From: Oscillatoria princeps RMCB-10
GTDB lineage: Bacteria > Cyanobacteriota > Cyanobacteriia > Cyanobacteriales > Oscillatoriaceae
Assembly (NCBI GenBank): GCA_019359235.1
Contig: JAHHHT010000030.1
Location: 1-64,000, forward strand
Direction of reading: 5' to 3'
Length of the DNA stretch: 64,000 nt
Below, piece after piece: positions 27,675-35,712 of this stretch (the stretch's first letter is position 1; each line of letters starts with the position of its first letter). The position numbers and the translations under genes were made by a program. Below the pieces are notes generated by a model. It did not search any database. It had not been told where the DNA came from and saw only the letters and a list, made by a program, of their open reading frames with translations.

Positions 27675-28697
27675 TCAGTCGGATTTTAGATGAGCTGAAG
27701 TTTCAGTTTTGCCGGCAGTTTTTGCGGTATAATCCGCGCGGGCAGTTATAGGCGCAACCGCTTGCTGGGGATTTCTGACTGGAAAGAGTGCCCGACCGGC
27801 TAGACTTTGGAAATAAATGCCTCCGATGGTGATTGAGAAAATGCCATAACCGATTCCTTGCACGAAATAGAGCTTGTCGGTGTATCCAAACAGGGCGCTG
27901 AGCAGAATGCCCGGGAACCGCTCAGCCGGCAAAACTTTGGCAGTATTCCAAACCATAGGTCCGAGGATGCAAGAGTGCTCTCTGGCAAAGCGTTCGTAAT
28001 AGAAACACAGGGATGCGGACTTGCGATCTATTTGCGAGATGGCGGTGAGGGCGGCGTCAAAACTCCCCAGGGAGGAAACAACCAGCCCCGCCACAATCAG
28101 CAGCAATAAAATGCCCATGTAGCGGAAAAACTCCCGGATGTTGATTTTCACGCCCCACTTGAACAGCAGCGCCCCAATCCAGGCGGCGACGCCCAAACCG
28201 CAAAGCGCACCCAGGGCTGGGATCAAGCCTTGTTGAAACTTAGCCGCAACAAACAGAACGGTTTCAAAGCCTTCTCGCATCACGGCGATAAGAATTAAGC
28301 TGAATACCCCCCAACCGGCACCGGCATCCCTTTTCAGGGCGGCGGTGACTGCGCCTTCGACTGCAGTTTTCATAAAGCGGGCTTGCTGAGTCATCCAAAT
28401 CAGCATCCAGCTGAGCATGGCAATCGCCACGACGCTGAAGACACCTTCCAGCAAAGGCTCGATTGCCGGCGCATAGACTTGATTGGAACTTCCCAACGCT
28501 TGAATTGCCCCGCTAAACAGCACGCCAACCGCCGCACTGGCTGCAATTCCAACCGACACGCCGGCATAAACCCAAGGAGTCAGTTGAGTTTGCTTGGCTT
28601 TTTTCAGACAAGCCAGGACAATTCCCACCACGAGGGCGGCTTCTACGCCTTCCCGCAGGGTAATTACAAAAGTAGGCAGGGCAGAACTAAAGTCCAT
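27675..28697 (-). CDS. FTR1 family iron permease (copy 2)
   Basis: 340 residues from ATG 28697; the frame is open nine codons further to a TTG, but the ATG aligns with copy 1 (MDFS.ALPTF). REXXE motifs are REGVE 15-19 and REGFE 141-145. It differs from copy 1 mainly in a longer loop (DRKSASLCFYYERFAREHSC) and a polar C-terminal tail of about 40 residues. The gene is preceded by the extracytoplasmic lipoprotein and multicopper oxidase genes, which makes it the likelier main permease of the system. The function is established for the family; metal specificity here is inferred. Confidence 0.9.
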   Translation of the reverse strand: MDFSSALPTFVITLREGVEAALVVGIVLACLKKAKQTQLTPWVYAGVSVGIAASAAVGVLFSGAIQALGSSNQVYAPAIEPLLEGVFSVVAIAMLSWMLIWMTQQARFMKTAVEGAVTAALKRDAGAGWGVFSLILIAVMREGFETVLFVAAKFQQGLIPALGALCGLGVAAWIGALLFKWGVKINIREFFRYMGILLLLIVAGLVVSSLGSFDAALTAISQIDRKSASLCFYYERFAREHSCILGPMVWNTAKVLPAERFPGILLSALFGYTDKLYFVQGIGYGIFSITIGGIYFQSLAGRALFPVRNPQQAVAPITARADYTAKTAGKTETSAHLKSD

Positions 28698-28852
28698 AGG
28701 TTTTTTATTGGGGATATTGGGCAATGGGCACGGGGCTTTTTATAAACCGCCAAGACGCCATAGACGCGCCAGCGGCTAACGCTAAGAGCGCTTAGGCGTT
28801 GCGCCTACCCGCTTTCTTAGAGCGCCAAGGGAAGAAAAAAGACAGGATTTCA

Positions 28853-28885
28853 GCAGCATTTAGAATTGCTATATCCCCTGGGGAT
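28853..28885. repeat. CATTTAGAATTGCTATA element followed by a CRISPR-repeat-like end
   Basis: A degenerate copy of the ATCATTTAGAACCGCTATA repeat is followed directly by CCCCTGGGGATTGAAAC, which resembles the 3' end of common cyanobacterial CRISPR repeats. It occurs only once here, so it is not an array. Confidence 0.45.
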
Positions 28886-28912
28886 TGAAACTCACTGGTT
28901 CCCTTTTCGTTG

Positions 28913-29947
28913 CTACTGCTTGGTTTGGCTGTTAGCGCCGCCGGCAATTATCTTTTGAGATTGCCCCTCAATCGCTTTAACCAGCGCAGTCACTTGCTCA
29001 GAGGTTTTCACCGGCGCTGCTGGGGGAATGGGTGCCGGCCAAGTTTTCGTCAGTTCAGCCAGACTTGCCACGATTGCCTTGTGAGCTTCCGGATGCTCTT
29101 TTTCTATTTTGCTGGCAATCCCTTTATAAAGTGTGTTAGCATAGGTGACAAACCCGCGCGAGTCTTGGTACTCGATGGCTGCCGCCACTTTGCCATTGGC
29201 TATCGCCGCCCCATATTCTGAATTCGCGGTATCCAGCAACCCGTTAATCACCTGCAGCACAAATTTAGGAGATTGGCGCTGCGTTTCTGGCAAGCCCTGA
29301 ATTGCCCCATCAACCGCCTGCATGGAAGCTTCAAAATTCGGATTCAGCTTTTCACTTTTGGCATTGGCTTTCACCAAATCTTGCAAGCCTATCAAAGTTG
29401 TCTTGAATTCTTTGACGTTGCGCTCTTTCAGCTGCTCTTCCACATCGACGTAAATCTCTTCGACTGGGTGGCCGATGTGAGGTTCGGCTTGGTCTGGCTT
29501 TTGCAAATCCAGGAGTTCTTTGGCCACGATGAGGTGGCCTTTCATCAAGCCCAGTTTGAGCATGTAATCAACATCTTTCGCCTCGCCGGTGAGTGCGATA
29601 TCTTGAATCGTCACCATGTCTTTGATTTGGTCGTACTGCTCCTGGTTGATCACCTTTTTGGATACCAATTCTTCCGTGCTGGCGTAGGGGCGGCTGGCTT
29701 GAATTTTGTTGGAGAGCGCCGGCACGCCCAGTTTGGCTTCCAACTTGTCCAATTCCGAGAGAATGGCGCTGTTGATGTTGATTTTCGGCTTGCCGCCGTG
29801 GTTGCTGTGACTGGCGGAGGTGCCGGTGGAGCCGGCAGTTTCTGCTGGGGCTGACGGATTGCCGGCAGTGGGATTGCTGTTGCAGCCGGTGAGCGCCACC
29901 AAACCGGCAGCCGCAAGGCCAAAAGACAGGGAACGAAAATAAGACAT
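28913..29947 (-). CDS. Helix-hairpin-helix lipoprotein of the FTR1 cluster
   Basis: 344 residues from ATG 29947, chosen because it begins a lipoprotein signal peptide with lipobox LTGC (C22); the longer frame upstream would bury it. After a Ser/Thr/Gly linker comes a ComEA-like helix-hairpin-helix region (56-117: KININSAILSELDKLEAKLG, TEELVSKKVINQEQYDQIKD). A helical part follows with MKGHLIVAKELL and paired His H157 and H160 in EPHIGHPVEE, then EYGAAIANGKVAAAIEYQDS, which recalls the extracytoplasmic domain often fused to bacterial FTR1. I infer an iron-handling partner on the outer face of the membrane, supplying FTR1. It is also distantly imelysin-like. Binding is not proven. Confidence 0.72.
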   Translation of the reverse strand: MSYFRSLSFGLAAAGLVALTGCNSNPTAGNPSAPAETAGSTGTSASHSNHGGKPKININSAILSELDKLEAKLGVPALSNKIQASRPYASTEELVSKKVINQEQYDQIKDMVTIQDIALTGEAKDVDYMLKLGLMKGHLIVAKELLDLQKPDQAEPHIGHPVEEIYVDVEEQLKERNVKEFKTTLIGLQDLVKANAKSEKLNPNFEASMQAVDGAIQGLPETQRQSPKFVLQVINGLLDTANSEYGAAIANGKVAAAIEYQDSRGFVTYANTLYKGIASKIEKEHPEAHKAIVASLAELTKTWPAPIPPAAPVKTSEQVTALVKAIEGQSQKIIAGGANSQTKQ

Positions 29948-30106
29948 GGTGTGGACTCCGCTCTGGTGGGAATGATGCTTCAACGGCGAGCTTTGAGAGC
30001 GCTTTCTCGCCCGACCTGAAAAAAGCATTGTGCAACTGAAGTGTCTATATTAAGGCTAGTGAGAATTTTTGTCAAGACTGTTGAGAAAATTTTTTAACTG
30101 GCGGCC

Positions 30107-30177
30107 AGAAACCCGGTTTCTTAAAGAAACCGGGTTTCTTGATGTTCGGTTGGGAGGCCAGAAACCGGGTTTCTTAA
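30107..30177. repeat. Dispersed AAACCCGGTTTCTT palindrome plus extra half copy
   Basis: A perfect palindrome at 30107-30140 followed 20 bases later by a third arm (CAGAAACCGGGTTTCTTAATG) at 30159-30177. It lies in the spacer between the multicopper oxidase and the lipoprotein gene. Confidence 0.9.
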
Positions 30178-30207
30178 TGTTCCGTTTATTTTTGCCGGCA
30201 TACTTAA

Positions 30208-31206
30208 CTACCCTTTGTCGATCACCTCGAACTGGCCCATGCAGCCCGCTTCTGCAATCACGTCCTGATGGGGGTGGAACATGTACTTGCCGGCGTAGGG
30301 AAAGCTAAATTCCAAGATGTGACGCTCAGCCACGCCCATTGTAATGACATCAGTCTTGTGGCTGGGAGCCAGCGTCATCCCCGTGGGGTAAACATCGAAA
30401 AAGTTAGCGTGCAGGTGGAAGGTGACAGCCGGCTCAAACTCAATCATATTCAGGACGTACAGCCGAATCAGCTGATTGCGGTAAATGGGGATGGGGTGCG
30501 TCATGTAGTAGTTCGGTATGCCATTAAAGGCATAGAGTTCATTGCGGCTGTCGTCGTTGATATCGTAGCCTTCCATCACCAGCACCATCTCATCCGCCGG
30601 CGGGCGTCCCGAAGGGGGATCGATGATCAACATCCCGTGCAGCCCTTTGCCGATGTGGCGAGTCACCGGCGCAATGTGGCAGTGGTAGAGATGGACGCCA
30701 TAAGGCTCGGCGTCAAACTCGTAAATAAAAGCCGAACTGTGGCGGACTGGTTTGACCCCATCCATTTCTGAGCGGTGGATGCCGTGGAAGTGCATGGTGT
30801 GGGCGTGTCCCCCCTGGTTGAGGAAAATCACGCGCACGCGCTCGCCCTCGGTCGCCCGGAGCACGGGTCCGGGAACCCGCCCGTTATAGTTCCAAGTGTT
30901 GAAAGAAACAGCACTGTTCAGCTGCAGTGTTGAGTTGCCGGCTGTAATGCGAAATTCCCGGACAGTGCGCCCGTTCTCGCGCTTGAGGGTGCCTCGGTCA
31001 AAATCCCGCAGCACCGCCATTGGGCTAATGGGATTTCCGCCGGTTGGGAGATCGAAGGGCACCGGCGGGACTCGAACCGGCAGCCCTTGGGGGCGCTGGC
31101 GGACGAGCTGTTGCAAAGCTGCTGCAGTGCCGGTGACTCCAATGGCGGCAAGTCCCGCACTCAGCAGGGTTCGGCGATTCAAAACGAGAGGTTTAAGGTC
31201 TTGCAT
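30208..31206 (-). CDS. Tat-exported multicopper oxidase (putative ferroxidase)
   Basis: 332 residues. A twin-arginine signal is present (LNRRTLLSAGLAAIGVTGTA). Copper ligand motifs are HAHTMHFHGIH (134-144), HLYHCHIAP (172-180), HLHANFF (263-269) and HPHQDVIAEAGCMGQFE (310-326). The size and order fit the small two-domain multicopper oxidase type. Such enzymes oxidise Fe(II), Mn(II), Cu(I) or phenols with O2. Lying among FTR1, ferritin-like and iron-lipoprotein genes, ferroxidase is the most reasonable role, as yeast Fet3 works with Ftr1. No Fet3-type acidic substrate residues can be confirmed by eye. Confidence 0.85.
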   Translation of the reverse strand: MQDLKPLVLNRRTLLSAGLAAIGVTGTAAALQQLVRQRPQGLPVRVPPVPFDLPTGGNPISPMAVLRDFDRGTLKRENGRTVREFRITAGNSTLQLNSAVSFNTWNYNGRVPGPVLRATEGERVRVIFLNQGGHAHTMHFHGIHRSEMDGVKPVRHSSAFIYEFDAEPYGVHLYHCHIAPVTRHIGKGLHGMLIIDPPSGRPPADEMVLVMEGYDINDDSRNELYAFNGIPNYYMTHPIPIYRNQLIRLYVLNMIEFEPAVTFHLHANFFDVYPTGMTLAPSHKTDVITMGVAERHILEFSFPYAGKYMFHPHQDVIAEAGCMGQFEVIDKG

Positions 31207-31316
31207 TTTGCAAGCAATCAGCGATGGGTGATATGAAAGCTGATGGAGTCACCTTATTTTAAGGGCGTGCGGCGGGTTTGTAGTGAGGACTGAAGTCCTC
31301 AGTGCAAAAATCTATT

Positions 31317-31928
31317 CTACGGACTGACTTCTAGCACCCCGCTGGGGGCAAACACGACCGTAAATTTACCGACAGGCGCTGCAGGGGTGCCGGTGCCCTC
31401 AGAAGATTTCAGCAAGTTTGGCAGGGGAGTTTCTTGCAGGTACTCCAATGCCGGCTGATTCACCGGCTCGAAGCTGGCGAGCGCTCCATCAGAGCTGGCG
31501 CTGACGCGGTAAACTAAATTCCGGCTAAAGGTGGGGACAGTTTGCCAAGCTCGGTCTATTTCGTCGTAAACCGTCTGGCTCAGCGCCGCCAGCTGGGCGG
31601 AATCGGTAATTTCTGGCGTGTTGCTACCCGGAAAGACCTCAGCCACCGGCTGTGTCGCCGCACTCGCATTCATCTGAGTGGCACCGGCAGCTATCTGTGC
31701 GGGGGGGCTGCTCGCCGCGGGCTGAACCTCTGCGGCGGCGGTTTCCTGCTGTGCCGGCTTGTACTCCAGCGTCAGCGACTTGACGTGAAACCCGGCAAAT
31801 TTTTCTTTTTGGGCGACTCGCATGAACGCCACCGGATAGCTGCCGGCAATCAGGGCAAAAACTCCGACGCAAATCCAGACAATTTTGTGCATCTCCCTGG
31901 CGGGTAGCGGCTTCAGTTGTGTTTCCAT
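31317..31928 (-). CDS. Membrane-anchored protein of unknown function in the iron cluster
   Basis: 203 residues: a short cytoplasmic N-terminus, one membrane helix (residues 14-36, HKIVWICVGVFALIAGSYPVAF), a Gln/Ala/Pro-rich linker (QQETAAAEVQPAASSPPAQI) and a periplasmic C-terminal domain (TVYDEIDRAWQTVPTFSRNL, FTVVFAPSGVLEVSP). No family recognised. It lies 110 bases upstream of the multicopper oxidase gene and 23 bases after the next membrane gene, so it is probably co-transcribed with both and may help anchor or assemble the oxidase complex. Confidence 0.6.
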   Translation of the reverse strand: METQLKPLPAREMHKIVWICVGVFALIAGSYPVAFMRVAQKEKFAGFHVKSLTLEYKPAQQETAAAEVQPAASSPPAQIAAGATQMNASAATQPVAEVFPGSNTPEITDSAQLAALSQTVYDEIDRAWQTVPTFSRNLVYRVSASSDGALASFEPVNQPALEYLQETPLPNLLKSSEGTGTPAAPVGKFTVVFAPSGVLEVSP

Positions 31929-31951
31929 CTGTCAGCTCCTCACAGTTTTTT

Positions 31952-32401
31952 TTACGTCAGCGGCAAATAGGGGAATAGGGGGTGCCAGCTCATGGCGGTG
32001 GCAGCAATCAGCAACACAAACATCCAGAAAAATATCGTTCTGGCTTTTACGGGCTTGTCTTTCAACATCAGGTAGAGGATTGCCCAGCTGACAAGCCAGC
32101 CAACCAGCAACATCGTTTCTTTGCCGCTGTAGCTGCCAAGGTTGCCCCACATGGGGTCGGGATTGTGAGAGCCGGGTATCCAGCTGCCCAGTGTCCAAAT
32201 AAATTTTTCTCGCTCTTTGGATGTGTCTGACAAGTGGTGAGTCACCATCATGGTAAAGCAGCCAATCGCCGCACTAATCAGCGCCGCTGCGGCAGGGCCA
32301 GAAACTGCCGGTGGGTTCCCAGAACCCTCTGCCAAGCCTTTTGGGAATGTCTTTACCCGCTCCCACATTAGACGGGACAGCTGTCGAGTCATTGTACGCA
32401 C
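31952..32401 (-). CDS. Three-helix membrane protein of unknown function in the iron cluster
   Basis: 149 residues with hydrophobic segments GPAAAALISAAIGCFTMMVT, ETMLLVGWLVSWAILYLML and TIFFWMFVLLIAATAMS. A loop contains GSWIPGSHNPDPMWGNLGSY, and a His pair (THHLSD) sits at the end of the first helix. No family recognised. It is 23 bases upstream of the next membrane-anchored gene. Together with the 199-residue protein before it, it could be a membrane electron-transfer or assembly unit for the oxidase; this is inference from position. Confidence 0.55.
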   Translation of the reverse strand: MRTMTRQLSRLMWERVKTFPKGLAEGSGNPPAVSGPAAAALISAAIGCFTMMVTHHLSDTSKEREKFIWTLGSWIPGSHNPDPMWGNLGSYSGKETMLLVGWLVSWAILYLMLKDKPVKARTIFFWMFVLLIAATAMSWHPLFPYLPLT

Positions 32402-32523
32402 CTTTGAAATTCAATCATTCTCGTTTCTCGTTCCCAGGCGGAGCCTGGGAATGCCTGAAAAGAGGCTCCGCCTCCTTCTCTCTCGCGCTCTTCCAGACAG
32501 CAGCCCGGGAAGCTGAAAATTTA

Positions 32524-33123
32524 TTACAGAGCGTGGATTTTTGCAACACCCAGCCCGCTGACTAAGCCACCCATCGCAAAAAACATCATCGCCATCAAAG
32601 CCACACAGGTTGCTGTCAGAACCGGCCTGTTTTGCTTTTCGAGAATTGAGTCGCCGTACTTCCACAAAATCCAGGTACAGGCAACGCCCAATGGCAAGGT
32701 AAATATAGAGCTTAATTCGTGGTATTCCGCCAGCACATACTGCGCTAAGGGCGAATTTTCTTTGAACCAAGCACCAGCTCCTCCGAATTCCAGACCAGCT
32801 CTGTAGCGCATGTAAGCTAAGTTGCCGGTGGCGATTCCCAGAAACGCTATTACAGTTGACCAAAAGGTCAGGGTGCGCATTTGGGGCAGGATTTTACTCG
32901 CGCCGCGCAGCAAGGGAAAAGCCAAGTGCCCCGTGTAAACTGCCACAACTGTTGCCAGCAAGGCACCAAAGCCGTGAATTGTCCCCATCCACCGCTGCCA
33001 GGGTCTCGGATGCAAGAGGTTAACAAAGGGCAAAAACAGAAACAAACCCGCAGACAAGATGCTCAGCCCGTAGACCTTGAGCGATGTCCAGCTGTTTGGG
33101 AAATGCAGCTGAACTTGAATCAT
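32524..33123 (-). CDS. Multi-helix membrane protein with conserved histidines, first gene of the iron cluster
   Basis: 199 residues with about five helices: YGLSILSAGLFLFLPFVNLL, IHGFGALLATVVAVYTGHLAF, LTFWSTVIAFLGIATGNLAYM, IFTLPLGVACTWILWKYG and ATCVALMAMMFFAMGGLVSG. Histidines in IHGF, YTGHLAF and AEYHELSS fall near helix ends, a pattern compatible with heme b binding as in DUF4079 or b561-like proteins, but no family is firmly recognised. It is the first gene of the minus-strand run. A role in electron transfer to or from the iron system is a hypothesis only. Confidence 0.55.
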   Translation of the reverse strand: MIQVQLHFPNSWTSLKVYGLSILSAGLFLFLPFVNLLHPRPWQRWMGTIHGFGALLATVVAVYTGHLAFPLLRGASKILPQMRTLTFWSTVIAFLGIATGNLAYMRYRAGLEFGGAGAWFKENSPLAQYVLAEYHELSSIFTLPLGVACTWILWKYGDSILEKQNRPVLTATCVALMAMMFFAMGGLVSGLGVAKIHAL

Positions 33124-33998
33124 TACCAGATTGCAGCACGATAGGAAACCCTCCTCGGGTGTAGATTACACCAGACTCCAACAGTTCACAAAAATTTGCA
33201 ATAATTTGGCGCGCGCTCTCAGGAATTATTCCTAAGAGTGTGTTGGCTGGCTTGAGCCGCTCACCAGACTTGGCTCAGCCATCCGCTTATCCAAAGGGCC
33301 ACCTGCTGTGCTGATTGCCTGTGGGCAGCCACTATTTGAGAATATCTCTCTTTTTATATTTTGAGCAATAGTCTCAACAAATTTTCACAATCAGCCGGAT
33401 GATGTCCATAAAATTACCGTTTTGCAAGGCTTTGAGCGATATTACACAGGGGGCGAGGAAAATTTTCAGGAAAAATTTACCCTGATAATTGCGAGGTGTT
33501 CTCACTAGCTCTCCTGGGGGCACTGGCCGCGACCGGCGCTCTTGTCCTGGGGTGAGCGCCGGCAGTCCCGTGACCGCCGGTGGCCTTGCCGGTGGTCACG
33601 GGCGGCCACACCGGCAGCCACAGTGCAGCCGACAGCAATTTGGCAGGGCAGCCGCTGCCAGCCCTTTATTAGTAATTTTTTGCAAGAAAGTTTGACAGGA
33701 CAGCATTATAAACAGCCAAAAAGTCACTGTCAAGAACTTTGAAGGTAAAGATTGATTTCCCCGACAAGAGAGGGGGGCTCACAATAAGTTTTATTTAATC
33801 CGTCTAATTACTCAGTAAAATAATAAAGATAAGATAAAAATAGTGGGCGATTTAAGGTGAATTGATTAAACGTAGAAAAAGGAGTGAGCGGTCGGGGCTG
33901 CATCGCGAGTGTGAACATGCCCCGGGCGGGGATTGAAAAGTCTGCCGCCAACCGGTTTCTGTAAAGAAAGACTCCTTAATAAAATATAGAGGACAGCA
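33124..33998. other. Long intergenic region upstream of cbiM, with hairpin cluster
   Basis: About 875 bases between divergent genes. No protein gene is supported. Three consecutive stem-loops occur at 33533-33660 (listed separately). The stretch 33770-33860 is AT-rich. GCGGGGATTGAAAAG at about 33916 resembles a CRISPR repeat end. No cobalamin riboswitch core (conserved B12 box) was found despite the cobalt/nickel transporter downstream. Confidence 0.5.
33533..33660 (+). ncRNA. Cluster of three stem-loops upstream of the cobalt/nickel transporter
   Basis: Stem 1 is CCGGCGCTC (33533-33541) with GAGCGCCGG (33554-33562). Stem 2 is CCCGTGACC (33567-33575) with GGTCACGGG (33594-33602), extended inside by CCGG pairs. 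Stem 3 is TGGCAG (33641-33646) with CTGCCA (33655-33660). All are exact complements with short loops. It may be a structured leader or small RNA, or a cluster of the genome's CCGG-rich palindromes. Direction is assumed from the downstream gene. Confidence 0.3.
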
Positions 33999-34922
33999 AT
34001 GCACATCCCAGATGGGTTTATTTCAGTGCCGGTGGCGGCGGCGACCGGCGTGGCGAGTGTGGCGGCGGTGGCAGTGGCCCTTTCCCGGACGCGGGAGGCG
34101 CACGGGATTCGGCACGCACCGGTACTCGGTTTAACCACAGCCTTCGTGTTTGCCGCGCAGATGATTAATTTCCCAGTCGCCGGCGGCACCAGCGGGCACC
34201 TGCTGGGGGCCACTCTGGCGGCGGTGGTGCTGGGCAGTCCTTGGGCGGCGACCATCTGCATCACCACAGTGTTACTCATTCAAGCTGTCCTGTTTGCCGA
34301 TGGCGGCATCACCGCCTTGGGCGCAAACGCCTTCAACATGGGCGTAATCGGAGTGTGGGCCGGCTGGGGACTCACCCGCGTCTTGCACCGGCTCCTCGGC
34401 GGGTCAAGAAATCGCTTGCCCCTGGCTGCGGGAATAGCTGCCGGCGTCAGCGTCGTCGCTGCAGCAGTCGCCTGCGCCATCGAGCTGGCCCTTTCCGGAA
34501 CCGCACCGGCCAACCTAGTTTTGCCCGCCATGACCGGCATCCACATCCTGATCGGAGTGGGCGAAGGGGCAATTACCGGCAGCGTCCTCACCTACCTAGC
34601 CACCGCACGCCCCGACTTGCTGCCTGGAGAGCAGCCAGAATTCCAGAAGTGGCTCGTGCCGGTGGTGAGCGTATTCCTGATTGCCGGCGTCCTCTCCCTA
34701 GCCGCCTCAGCGTGGCCAGACGGGTTAGAAAAAGTAGCCGAAAACCTCGGCTTTATCCAATTAGCGGAAAACGTGCGCGTGGTGGTGCCCACGCCCCTGG
34801 CGGATTACGAGATTCAAGGCTTCGGGCCAATCGGCACCAGCATCGCCGGAATTTTGGGGAGTGGCGCTTCCTTCGGGGTGGCATTCGGACTCGCCCAGAT
34901 GGTAAAACCGAAAAATGCGTAA
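33999..34922 (+). CDS. cbiM: ECF cobalt/nickel transporter substrate-binding component, CbiM-CbiN fusion
   Basis: 307 residues. The N-terminus MHIPDGFIS is the mature metal-binding end of CbiM/NikM (His2 ligates Co/Ni). Motifs FPVAGGTSGHLLGA, QAVLFADGGITALGANAFNMG and GVGEGAITGSVL are typical. The last about 90 residues (VPVVSVFLIAGVLSLAASAWPDGLEKVAENLGF) form a PDGLE/CbiN-like module fused to CbiM, as in NikMN/CbiMN of some bacteria. It brings Co2+ (for cobalamin) or Ni2+ (for hydrogenase or urease) into the cell; which metal cannot be told here. Its stop overlaps the cbiQ start. Confidence 0.9.
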   Translation: MHIPDGFISVPVAAATGVASVAAVAVALSRTREAHGIRHAPVLGLTTAFVFAAQMINFPVAGGTSGHLLGATLAAVVLGSPWAATICITTVLLIQAVLFADGGITALGANAFNMGVIGVWAGWGLTRVLHRLLGGSRNRLPLAAGIAAGVSVVAAAVACAIELALSGTAPANLVLPAMTGIHILIGVGEGAITGSVLTYLATARPDLLPGEQPEFQKWLVPVVSVFLIAGVLSLAASAWPDGLEKVAENLGFIQLAENVRVVVPTPLADYEIQGFGPIGTSIAGILGSGASFGVAFGLAQMVKPKNA

Positions 34923-35571
34923 ACTCTCCATCCCATTTCGGCTGCGGCTGTCCCTAATCATTGTCATCGGGGCGGCTTTGTTGAAAACCGGCGCTTGGAC
35001 TGCCCTGACTGCCTACGGCGCAGTCGCACTCCTGTGGGCGGCGGCCTTGCGGACGCCGGTGCGCTCGCTGTTTCAGCTGCTGGGCGCAGAATTGATTTTG
35101 CTGACCTTAATCGCCTTGCCCTTGGGGTGGGAGCGAGCCAGTTTTTTGCTCCTTCGCTCCCTCGTTTGCCTGCTAACCATGAACAGCTTCCTGCTCAGCT
35201 TGCCCCCCCACACCTTCGGAATCGCCCTGAAAGGCTTGCCCCTGCCCGCCGGTTTGCAGGAAAATGTCCTCCTAGCAGGGCAATATCTGGAAATTTTGCT
35301 CTCAGAAGTCACCCGCATGCAGCGTGCCGCCCAATGTCGCGGTCTTTCTGGGCCGGCAGGCTGGCTGCGCTACACCAGCGCTGCTATGATAGGTTCTCTA
35401 TACATCCGCAGCCTCCAGCGAGCCGAGCGAGTTTACGGCGCAATGGTGGCTCGCGGCTATCAGGGCTTCCTGCCGGTAGACCAGCGATCCACCCCCTTTG
35501 AGCGCGCCAGTTTGGCCGGTGGGGCTCTGGCTGCCGGTGGCCTGACCCTGGCGTCATACTTAACATTTTGA
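34915..35571 (+). CDS. cbiQ: ECF transporter transmembrane T component CbiQ
   Basis: 218 residues, four to five helices. The two coupling motifs of T components are visible as AAQCRGL and GAMVARGYQG (Ala-Arg-Gly type), which contact the ATPase. The start overlaps cbiM by 8 bases, consistent with translational coupling. It is shorter than many CbiQ proteins because the N-terminus begins directly at the first helix (LSIPFRLRLSLIIVIGAALL). Confidence 0.87.
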   Translation: MRKLSIPFRLRLSLIIVIGAALLKTGAWTALTAYGAVALLWAAALRTPVRSLFQLLGAELILLTLIALPLGWERASFLLLRSLVCLLTMNSFLLSLPPHTFGIALKGLPLPAGLQENVLLAGQYLEILLSEVTRMQRAAQCRGLSGPAGWLRYTSAAMIGSLYIRSLQRAERVYGAMVARGYQGFLPVDQRSTPFERASLAGGALAAGGLTLASYLTF

Positions 35572-35712
35572 GTGGTCAAATTTGAATTTCCATATCATGT
35601 CCTGGCAATTGCCCACAATTCCTTTCTCCCTTGGTGCGAAACGCGATAAATCGCGTCTCTACAAGACATCCCCCGCACACCAGCTTCAGGCGAAGATTAC
35701 GGCAGACATGAT

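Noticed and set aside
28868-28885. CRISPR array at the GGGATTGAAAC motif
   Set aside because: Single motif, no second copy at 60-75 bases, no spacers.
33480-33998. Cobalamin or nickel/cobalt riboswitch upstream of cbiM
   Set aside because: The conserved core boxes were not found; only hairpins without recognisable family features.
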